64,000 nucleotides of DNA from Acidobacteriota bacterium (GTDB lineage Bacteria > Acidobacteriota > Thermoanaerobaculia > UBA5066), in assembly GCA_008363385.1 (NCBI GenBank), contig RHKY01000008.1:78390-142389 (forward strand), given 5' to 3'. The position numbers were made by a program, and so were the translations under genes. Shown in pieces: positions 58,219 through 64,000 of the stretch. The stretch's first letter is position 1. The number at the start of each line of letters is the position of its first letter. The notes under the pieces were generated by a model that saw only the letters and a list, made by a program, of their open reading frames with translations, was not told where the DNA came from and made no database searches.

Positions 58219-60864
58219 ATGCCGCAGGAAGCGAAGATCGGTCCCTACCGGATCCTGGGGGAGCTCGGCTCGGGCGGGATGGGGATCGTCTACCGCGGGT
58301 ACGACGACCGCCTCCAGCGCGAGGTGGCGCTGAAGGTCGTCGCCCTCGACGGCGCGGGGGGGCGGGAGCGGGCGCGCCTCTTCGAGGAGGCGCGGGCCGC
58401 CTCGGCGCTGCAGCACCCGGCCATCGTCTCGGTCTTCGACGTCGGCGAGGAGGTCGCGGGCGAGGGGGAGGAGGAGCGCCGCCTCGGCTGGATCGCGATG
58501 GAGAAGGTCGAGGGGAAGACCCTCGAGCAGCTCGTCGCGGGGGGCCGCCTCCCCGTCAAGCGCGCCCTCAACGTGATGGTGCCGGTCGCCGACGCGCTCG
58601 CCCGCGCCCACGAGGCCGGGATCGTCCACCGGGACGTGAAGCCCGCGAACGTCGTCGTCACGCCCGAGGGGCGCCCCAAGGTCCTCGACTTCGGCCTGGC
58701 GCGGCGCCGGCGCGAGCCGCGGACGGCCGGGGCGGCGCAGGAGACCCTCCCGCCGCAGACGGCCGAGGGGCTCGTCGTGGGGACCGTGGAGTACATGAGC
58801 CCGGAGCAGGCCTGCGGCGAGCCGGTCGACTTCCGGAGCGACGTCTTCTCGTTCGGCTCGGTCCTCTACGAGGTCGTCACGGGCCGCAAGGCCTTCGGCG
58901 GCCGTTCGAACGTCGACGTCATGCACGCCGTCGTCCACGACGAGCCGCCCGCGCCCCGCTCCGTCGTCCCCGACCTGCCGGAGGGCCTGGCCTGGATCCT
59001 GGAGAAGTGCCTGAGGAAGGACCCGGCCGAGCGGTACCAGTCGACGCACGACCTCGTCCTCGACCTCAAGCGCGTCCTCGACGAGCTGACCCGCGGCTTC
59101 TCCGCCCCGGCGACCGAGGTCTCGCGCCCGGCGCTGCCGCGGCGCGTCCTGACCTGGAAGGCGGCGGCGATCGCCGCCGGGGCCCTCGGGGCGGGCGTCC
59201 TCCTCGGGGCCTTCCTCCGCCCCTCGCCGAAGGACCTCTCGGCGACGCGCGTCGAGGCCGTGGCCGCCTACGCCGGCGCCGACTGGGCCGAGGGGGCGCC
59301 GTCGCCGGTCAGCCGGACCGTGGCGGTGACGAGCAACCTGCACGGCAGCTACGACGTCTACCTCGTCGACCCGGGCGCCGACCCGGTCCAGCGGACCGAC
59401 TCGCCCGACGACGAGATCGAGCCCTCCTGGTCTCCCGACGGCGCCTCGATCCTCTACACGCGCGAGACCGCCGCGGGTCCCGAGGTCTGGTCGATCCCGG
59501 CCGTCGGGGGCGGGCCGCGCCGCGTCCTGACCGAGGCCTCGTCGGCGTCCTTCACCCCCGACGGCAAGCGGATCGTCTTCGTCCGCTCGCGCGGCGGGCG
59601 GAGCGACGCGGTGGCCGTGGCCGGGGCCGACGGCTCCGCGGTCCGCGTCCTCTGGGAGTCGCCCGGCGCGCGGATCTCCTCTCCGCGCGTCTCGCCCGAC
59701 GGGGGGCAGGTGGGCTTCGTCAACATCCCGCTCATCCAGTCCGAGGTGAACGTCTTCTCGGTCCCGATCGAGGGAGGGCAGCCCCGCCTCCTCGTCGACG
59801 AGAAGAACCCGTTCGCCCACGGCCTCGGGACGAACGGCTTCGACTGGAGCCTCGACGGGAAGAGCGTCCTCTACGCATCGCGCCGGGCCGGCACCTTCAA
59901 CCTCTGGGAGTTCCCCCTCGGCGGGAGGCCCCCGCGCCGGCTGACGACCGGCATCGGGCCGGACGTCTACCCGCGGGCGGCCTCGGACGGCTCCGTCGTC
60001 TTCGAGGTGCACCGCGAGCGGTGGTCGATCTGGGGCGTGCGGGTCGGGCCCGACCTCCTCCCGTCCGAGCCGCCGCGCCTCCTGACGCTCGACGGAAGCG
60101 CCTGGGCCGCGGCCCTCTCGCCGGACGGCAAGCGCCTGGCCTACTGCACCTACCCGCACGACGACGTCCGCCACGTCTGGGTGCTCGACCTGGCCACGCG
60201 GACGCGCATCCGCGTCTCGGGGGCCGGGAAGCGCAACGCCAACCCCTCCTTCAGCCCCGACGGGAAGCGCCTCGTCTGGTTCGGCGACGCCGCGGGGACG
60301 TACGACCTCTGGAGCGCGCCGGCCGACGGGGGAGCCGCCGAGCGCCTCACGGACGGCACCGACGCCGAGCTGAGGCCGTACTTCTTCGGGGACGGGAAGC
60401 GGATCGCCTACAACCTCGTCAAGAAGGGGGACGAGGCGTTCGTGGCCGTCCTCGACCTGGCGACGAAGAAGAGCCGGACGATCACCCCCGCGGGCTTCCG
60501 CGAGCCGCGGCCCAGCCCCGACGGGCGCTGGGTCGTCTGCGCCGGGGACCGGGAGGGGGGGCCGAACCACGGCGTCTGGGTCGTCCCCGCGGACGGCAGC
60601 GCCCCGCCGCGCCGCGTCGTCGAGACGGGCTACCGCCCCCTCTTCACGCCCGACGGGCGGTCGGTCCTCTACCTGACGAGCGAGCCCGGGGCCTGCGTCG
60701 TCCGCGCCGTCGGGGTGGAGGGCGGGGAGCCGCGCGAGGTGCTGCGGATCCCCGCCTACCGGAACTACCTCCAGGCCGACCTCTCGGCCGACGGGAGGTA
60801 CCTGGCCTACAACACGATCGACGCCGAGAGCTCGGTCTGGCGCCTCACGCCGCCTTCGCGGTGA
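58219..60864 (+). CDS. Ser/Thr protein kinase with TolB/WD40-like beta-propeller sensor
   Basis: 881 residues. Kinase domain (8-290): LGSGGMGIVYRGYDD, VALKVV, HRDVKPANVVV, DFGLAR, VEYMSPEQA. A transmembrane helix (about 313-333, AAIAAGALGAGVLLGAFLRP) leads to an extracytoplasmic propeller of PD40-type blades: EIEPSWSPDGASILYTR, SASFTPDGKRIVFVR, NANPSFSPDGKRLVW, RPYFFGDGKRIAYN, RPLFTPDGRSVLYLT, QADLSADGRYLAYN. A common acidobacterial sensor kinase design. Ligand unknown. The 3' end overlaps the convergent pepD by 20 nt. Confidence 0.95.
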   Translation: MPQEAKIGPYRILGELGSGGMGIVYRGYDDRLQREVALKVVALDGAGGRERARLFEEARAASALQHPAIVSVFDVGEEVAGEGEEERRLGWIAMEKVEGKTLEQLVAGGRLPVKRALNVMVPVADALARAHEAGIVHRDVKPANVVVTPEGRPKVLDFGLARRRREPRTAGAAQETLPPQTAEGLVVGTVEYMSPEQACGEPVDFRSDVFSFGSVLYEVVTGRKAFGGRSNVDVMHAVVHDEPPAPRSVVPDLPEGLAWILEKCLRKDPAERYQSTHDLVLDLKRVLDELTRGFSAPATEVSRPALPRRVLTWKAAAIAAGALGAGVLLGAFLRPSPKDLSATRVEAVAAYAGADWAEGAPSPVSRTVAVTSNLHGSYDVYLVDPGADPVQRTDSPDDEIEPSWSPDGASILYTRETAAGPEVWSIPAVGGGPRRVLTEASSASFTPDGKRIVFVRSRGGRSDAVAVAGADGSAVRVLWESPGARISSPRVSPDGGQVGFVNIPLIQSEVNVFSVPIEGGQPRLLVDEKNPFAHGLGTNGFDWSLDGKSVLYASRRAGTFNLWEFPLGGRPPRRLTTGIGPDVYPRAASDGSVVFEVHRERWSIWGVRVGPDLLPSEPPRLLTLDGSAWAAALSPDGKRLAYCTYPHDDVRHVWVLDLATRTRIRVSGAGKRNANPSFSPDGKRLVWFGDAAGTYDLWSAPADGGAAERLTDGTDAELRPYFFGDGKRIAYNLVKKGDEAFVAVLDLATKKSRTITPAGFREPRPSPDGRWVVCAGDREGGPNHGVWVVPADGSAPPRRVVETGYRPLFTPDGRSVLYLTSEPGACVVRAVGVEGGEPREVLRIPAYRNYLQADLSADGRYLAYNTIDAESSVWRLTPPSR

Positions 60865-62326
60865 CCCGGGCCGGGGGCTCGGCGAGCATCGCCACGAGGT
60901 ACGTCCAGAAGCGCCCGACCGACGGGACGTGGACCTTCTCGTCGGGCGAGTGGGCGTTCTGGATCGTCGGCCCGAACGAGATCGTCATCAGCCCGGGGTA
61001 CTTCTCGCCGATGATCCCGCACTCGAGCCCGGCGTGGATCGCCTTGACGGCCGGCTCCGCGCCGAAGAGCCGCGCGTGGACCTGCTTGGCCTGGGACAGG
61101 AGCGGCGAGGTGACGTCCGGCTTCCAGCCCGGGTAGCCCTCGCCCTGCTCGGCGGCGAAGCCCGCGAGCGCCGAGAGGGCACGCACCTGCGCGCCGACGT
61201 CCAGCTTGGCCGACTCGACCGAGCTGCGGTGGCTCATCGAAACCGTCACCTCGTCCCCCGCCGTCGCCACGATCGCCAGGTTCGTGGAGGTCTGGACGAG
61301 GTCCGGGATGTCCGGCGACATCGCCAGCCGCCCGTGGGGAGAGGCGTGGAGGTACCCGACGACGCGCGCGGCGTCGGAGGCGGAGAAGACCTTCCCCGGG
61401 GCGCCGGAGGCGGCCTCGAGGGCCAGCGCCAGGTTCGGCTCGATCGGGCCGAGCTCCGCCTTCAGGTCGGCCTGGAGCTTCGCGACGGCGGCCTTCAGCT
61501 CGTCCTCGCGGCCCGGGTCGGCGTAGACGACGGCGAACGCCTCGCGCGGGATCGCGTTGCGCTTGGAGCCCCCCTCGAGCGCGGCCACCTCGAGCCCCAG
61601 CCGCTCGATCCCGGCGAAGAGGAACCGGGCGAGGAGCTTGATCGCGTTGGCGCGCCCCTCGTGGATGTCGACGCCCGAGTGCCCGCCGCGGAAGCCCGTG
61701 AAGGAGACCCGGTAGGCCCGCGTCCCCGGCGAGGGGGGTACGAGCGAGACCTTCGTCCGCGCCACGGTGTCCATCCCGCCCGCGCAGCCCACGTAGACGG
61801 CCCCTTCCTCCTCGGTGTCCAGGTTCAGCATCCGGTCGCCCGCGAGGAACCCGGGCTCCAGGCCGTAGGCGCCGGTCATCCCGGTCTCCTCGTCGATCGT
61901 GAAGAGGCACTCCAGCGGCCCGTGGGAGACGTCCTTCGACTCCAGGACCGCCAGCGCCGCCGCCACGCCGATCCCGTTGTCGGCGCCCAGCGTCGTCCCG
62001 TCGGCCTTCACCCACTCCCCGTCCGGCACGAGGCGGATCGGGTCCTTCGTGAAGTCGTGCGCGGTCGCCGAGTTCTTCTCGCAGACCATGTCGAGGTGCC
62101 CCTGCAGGATCGTCGCGGGCTCGGCCTCGCGCCCGGGCGTCCCGGGCTTCGTCACGACGAGGTTCCCGGCGGCGTCGCGCCGGCAGGGGAGGCCGAGGCG
62201 GCGGGCCGTCTCCTCGACGTGGGCGGCCACGGCCGCCTCGCTCTTGGAGGGGCGCGGGATCGCCGACAGGGCGAGGAAGTGCTTCCAGAGGAGCGAGGGC
62301 TCCAGGGAGTCGAGCGTCGGGGTCAT
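60845..62326 (-). CDS. pepD: Aminoacyl-histidine dipeptidase (M20C, PepD/carnosinase-like)
   Basis: 493 residues. Metal-site motifs of M20C: ATILQGHLDMVCEKN (His-x-Asp), TTLGADNGIGVAAALAVLES, LFTIDEETGMTGAYGL (Glu-Glu), MLNLDTEEEGAVYVGCAGGM, and GFRGGHSGVDIHEGRANAIK from the dimerisation/lid domain. It hydrolyses dipeptides such as carnosine with two Zn or Mn ions in the cytoplasm. ATG 62326 with AGAGGTG upstream. Confidence 0.96.
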   Translation of the reverse strand: MTPTLDSLEPSLLWKHFLALSAIPRPSKSEAAVAAHVEETARRLGLPCRRDAAGNLVVTKPGTPGREAEPATILQGHLDMVCEKNSATAHDFTKDPIRLVPDGEWVKADGTTLGADNGIGVAAALAVLESKDVSHGPLECLFTIDEETGMTGAYGLEPGFLAGDRMLNLDTEEEGAVYVGCAGGMDTVARTKVSLVPPSPGTRAYRVSFTGFRGGHSGVDIHEGRANAIKLLARFLFAGIERLGLEVAALEGGSKRNAIPREAFAVVYADPGREDELKAAVAKLQADLKAELGPIEPNLALALEAASGAPGKVFSASDAARVVGYLHASPHGRLAMSPDIPDLVQTSTNLAIVATAGDEVTVSMSHRSSVESAKLDVGAQVRALSALAGFAAEQGEGYPGWKPDVTSPLLSQAKQVHARLFGAEPAVKAIHAGLECGIIGEKYPGLMTISFGPTIQNAHSPDEKVHVPSVGRFWTYLVAMLAEPPARVTAKAA

Positions 62327-62376
62327 GTTCACCTCTGTCGAAGGGATTCGCGGCGGCTGCCGCCCGGGGGACGCAC

Positions 62377-62382
62377 ATGATA
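62377..62382 (-). promoter_or_regulatory. Candidate -10 box (TATCAT) for pepD
   Basis: TATCAT on the minus strand gives a leader of about 45 nt containing the pepD ribosome-binding site. No clear -35. Confidence 0.4.
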
Positions 62383-62452
62383 CGCCCGGAACGGAGCCCG
62401 GGGTTCGTCCCCGGGGCCCCCGGCAGGTCTTCTCACGGCGTCCCGCCCTCCC

Positions 62453-62458
62453 TATCCT
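62453..62458 (+). promoter_or_regulatory. Leaderless-type -10 box (TATCCT) for the IMPACT gene
   Basis: TATCCT ends 9 nt before the ATG at 62468; no Shine-Dalgarno sequence. Confidence 0.5.
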
Positions 62459-62467
62459 CGGGCCCGG

Positions 62468-62845
62468 ATGAAGGTCCAGGCGACCGCCGAGTTCAAGCAC
62501 GTCGCCGAGCGCTCGCGCTTCTTCGCGGTCCTCTTCCCGGCGGCGTCCGAGCAGGACGTCCTCCTGATGGTGAAGGCGAAGAAGGGCGAGCACCGGAAGG
62601 CCAACCACCACTGCTGGGCGCTCCGCGCGAGGGGGCCGGACGGCCAGCTCGTCGAGAAGTCGAAGGACGACGGCGAGGTGGGCCACCCCGGCAGGGTCCT
62701 CCTCGAGCTCCTGAAGAAGTCCGACCTCGAGGGCGCCCTCCTGGTTTCTCGAGTCTTCGGAGGCGTCAAGCTCGGCGTCGGCGGCGTCTCCCGCGCCTTC
62801 CGCGAGGCGGGGGAGGGGGCCGTCGCGGCGGGGGGAGGTCGCTGA
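62468..62845 (+). CDS. IMPACT/YigZ-family protein (N-terminal domain only)
   Basis: 125 residues. AERSRFFAVLFPAASEQDVL, KANHHCWALRARGPDG, KDDGEVGHPGRVLLELLKKS and VSRVFGGVKLGVGGVSRAFR match the UPF0029 domain of YigZ/IMPACT, including the conserved DDGE and FGGxKLG motifs. Bacterial YigZ is about 200 residues; the C-terminal ferredoxin-like domain is missing here. Role is unclear, with reported links to translation or peptide turnover. Confidence 0.9.
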   Translation: MKVQATAEFKHVAERSRFFAVLFPAASEQDVLLMVKAKKGEHRKANHHCWALRARGPDGQLVEKSKDDGEVGHPGRVLLELLKKSDLEGALLVSRVFGGVKLGVGGVSRAFREAGEGAVAAGGGR

Positions 62846-62888
62846 CGCGAACGGTATCGCGGAGATGTGGCGTCGCCTCCGGGAGCCA

Positions 62889-62920
62889 TCGGCGGGCGGA
62901 GGCAATCCTCCGCCCGCCGA
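62889..62920. terminator. Perfect 14-bp bidirectional hairpin between convergent genes
   Basis: 62889-62902 pairs exactly with 62907-62920 around a CAAT loop. It serves the IMPACT gene (plus) and the repeat protein gene (minus). No strong U-tract. Confidence 0.65.
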
Positions 62921-62954
62921 GACGCAGCGCAGGTGGCTCAGGACTCCTCGCTCT

Positions 62955-64000
62955 TCAAGGGCAGAGGAATGGACCGTCCCGCATCAGCCGCCACGGGGCG
63001 CCGAGGGGATTGGTGTACTCGCGGTAGGTGCCGTGGACCGTGTCTGTGACCCGCAGCTTGACTTCGACATCGGTCAGACCGCCTGCGTAGATGCCGATGC
63101 TGCCGGAGCTCCCGTCGCAGAACCTCACCATCTTGGTGATGACCTCGACGTTCGCCGCGCTGAAGAACCAGAAGTAGCCGGTATCCGGGGTCAACGCCAC
63201 CGCCCTCGCGAACCCGCGGTTGCCTCCGTAGTCCCGGTACTCCGCCTCGACCTTGAACCGAGAATTCAGCAGGCAGAGGGAGTAGGCGTCGGGCGTGCAG
63301 GTACCGGTGGTACCGGAGCCCTCTCGATCCGCGGCGGCCGCCCCCAAGTGCCGTTCGAGGAGTGAGTCGAGAACCGCCGAGATTGCCGCGTCCCCGCTCT
63401 CCTCGCGCGGACGGTCGAAACCACCTGGCCCGCCATCGTCCGCCACCGAGCAGCCGAAGGGTCCGTCGCGGATCAGGAGCCATGGGTTCCCGAGCGGGTT
63501 CGAGTACTCTCGGTAGATGCTGGCGCTCGTGTCGAAGACCTTGAGCGTCACCTGGACGTCGGTCAGCCCTCCGGCGTAGACGCCGATCTGCCCCGAGGTT
63601 CCGCTGCAGAAGGGGACCATCTTCGCGACGACCTCGACGTTTGCGGAACTGAAGAACCAGAAGTAGCCGGTGTCGCCGGTGACAGGAACTGCGCGGGCCT
63701 TGCCGGTGTTCCCAGCGTAGTCCCGGAAGTCCGCCTGGACGCGGAAGCGCGAGCCGAGCAGGCAGAGGGTGTTCGAGTCCGGCGTGCAGGCCGCCGACGC
63801 GCTCTGAACGAGCTGGAATGCGGAGCCAGGCGGGAAGTCGCCGTCGAAGTAGACCTGGGCAGTCCGGCTCGAGGATCCAGGGTTGGAATCGTAGTAGTAG
63901 ACGAGGGTCCAGGAGCCGGAGCCGGAACCGTTCGTGGATCCGGCAAGGGAAACCCAGGAGGAGGACTCGGAAGCGGACCAGGAGCCCTGGCAGCCCGACG
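62955..64000 (-). CDS. Secreted tandem-repeat protein with BACON/Ig-like segment (5' truncated by window edge)
   Basis: 348 residues visible; the frame is open to the window edge and the N-terminus is missing. The visible start (GCQGSWSASESSSWVSLAGS, GSWTLVYYYDSNPGSSSRTA) looks like a BACON/Ig-like strand module ending FQLVQSAS. Two copies of a domain of about 115 residues follow, from CTPDSNTLCLLGSRFRVQAD and CTPDAYSLCLLNSRFKVEAE. Each has four cysteines, a TGYFWFFS…NVEVVxKM core and YREYxNPLGxPW. The copies are about 65-70 % alike by eye. An extracellular role is likely; no function known. Confidence 0.8.
   Translation of the reverse strand, partial: SGCQGSWSASESSSWVSLAGSTNGSGSGSWTLVYYYDSNPGSSSRTAQVYFDGDFPPGSAFQLVQSASAACTPDSNTLCLLGSRFRVQADFRDYAGNTGKARAVPVTGDTGYFWFFSSANVEVVAKMVPFCSGTSGQIGVYAGGLTDVQVTLKVFDTSASIYREYSNPLGNPWLLIRDGPFGCSVADDGGPGGFDRPREESGDAAISAVLDSLLERHLGAAAADREGSGTTGTCTPDAYSLCLLNSRFKVEAEYRDYGGNRGFARAVALTPDTGYFWFFSAANVEVITKMVRFCDGSSGSIGIYAGGLTDVEVKLRVTDTVHGTYREYTNPLGAPWRLMRDGPFLCP

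Noticed and set aside
1-64000. Prophage, integrase or insertion sequences
   Set aside because: No integrase, transposase, phage structural gene or terminal inverted repeats with target duplications were found.

Overview
The window is a 64 kb stretch of very GC-rich bacterial chromosome (roughly 70-75 % G+C by eye) with about 58 protein genes, short or absent intergenic gaps, many GTG starts and 1-4 nt gene overlaps. No tRNA, rRNA, CRISPR array, insertion sequence or prophage was found. The gene mix suggests an Acidobacteriota-like organism, perhaps of the Thermoanaerobaculia type: Pkn kinases fused to WD40/TPR sensors, a CRTAC1 FG-GAP lipoprotein, a subtilase with a Cys-rich C-terminal module, DUF481 and DUF5666 proteins and tandem-repeat secreted proteins. 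That assignment is inference from gene content, not from a marker gene.

Layout. 1-5.5 kb: the end of an NB-ARC/TPR regulator, then CNNM/CorC and TerC membrane proteins, a DUF481 outer-membrane protein and MscL. 5.5-9.7 kb: a zinc/manganese-type ABC uptake operon (permease, ATPase, binding protein, outer-membrane channel and a small leading His/Cys protein). 9.8-17 kb: a methyltransferase, MeaB and methylmalonyl-CoA epimerase (propionyl-CoA/succinyl-CoA interconversion), a subtilase, two unknowns, DAHP synthase and CarA. 17.1-22.4 kb: a bacterial microcompartment (BMC) operon. 22.4-25 kb: a LolC-like permease, a HAD phosphatase and a pseudo-hydrolase lipoprotein. 25-28.6 kb: an Rrf2 regulator divergent from a membrane-anchored five-haem cytochrome with TPRs. 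28.7-35.3 kb: an OLD-family nuclease, a CBS-HEPN protein, a Ser/Thr kinase and an IMPDH/GMPR-family enzyme. 35.4-46.8 kb: CRTAC1 lipoprotein, GNAT, S26-like peptidase, Tat-exported amidase, pseudouridine synthase, a large unknown, patatin, MFS and a rubrerythrin-like ferritin. 47-64 kb: a uridine-kinase-like protein, two orphan family-5 binding proteins, SDR, DUF5666 protein, DUF457-like protein, rhodanese, a MocR regulator with an aminotransferase, a WD40 kinase, PepD, an IMPACT protein and a truncated repeat protein.

The most interesting system is the BMC operon. It encodes an RpiB-DeoC fusion, a CoA-acylating aldehyde dehydrogenase, one BMC-H, two BMC-T and three BMC-P shell proteins, all overlapping or closely spaced. 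The logic fits sugar-phosphate (deoxyribose-5-phosphate) cleavage to acetaldehyde and glyceraldehyde-3-phosphate inside a shell, followed by oxidation to acetyl-CoA. The RpiB domain has Asp where the catalytic Cys of E. coli RpiB lies. A helix resembling an encapsulation peptide sits between the two fused enzymes and matches one at the N-terminus of the aldehyde dehydrogenase. No phosphotransacylase, alcohol dehydrogenase or kinase is present nearby.

A second theme is gene expression. At least ten genes carry a TANNNT-like hexamer 5-9 nt upstream of the start codon and no Shine-Dalgarno sequence, which points to common leaderless transcription. Genes lacking such a box mostly have a clear GGAGG-type site. 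A third theme is the OLD nuclease / CBS-HEPN / kinase run, a candidate stress or defence module that is inferred only from domain content and adjacency.
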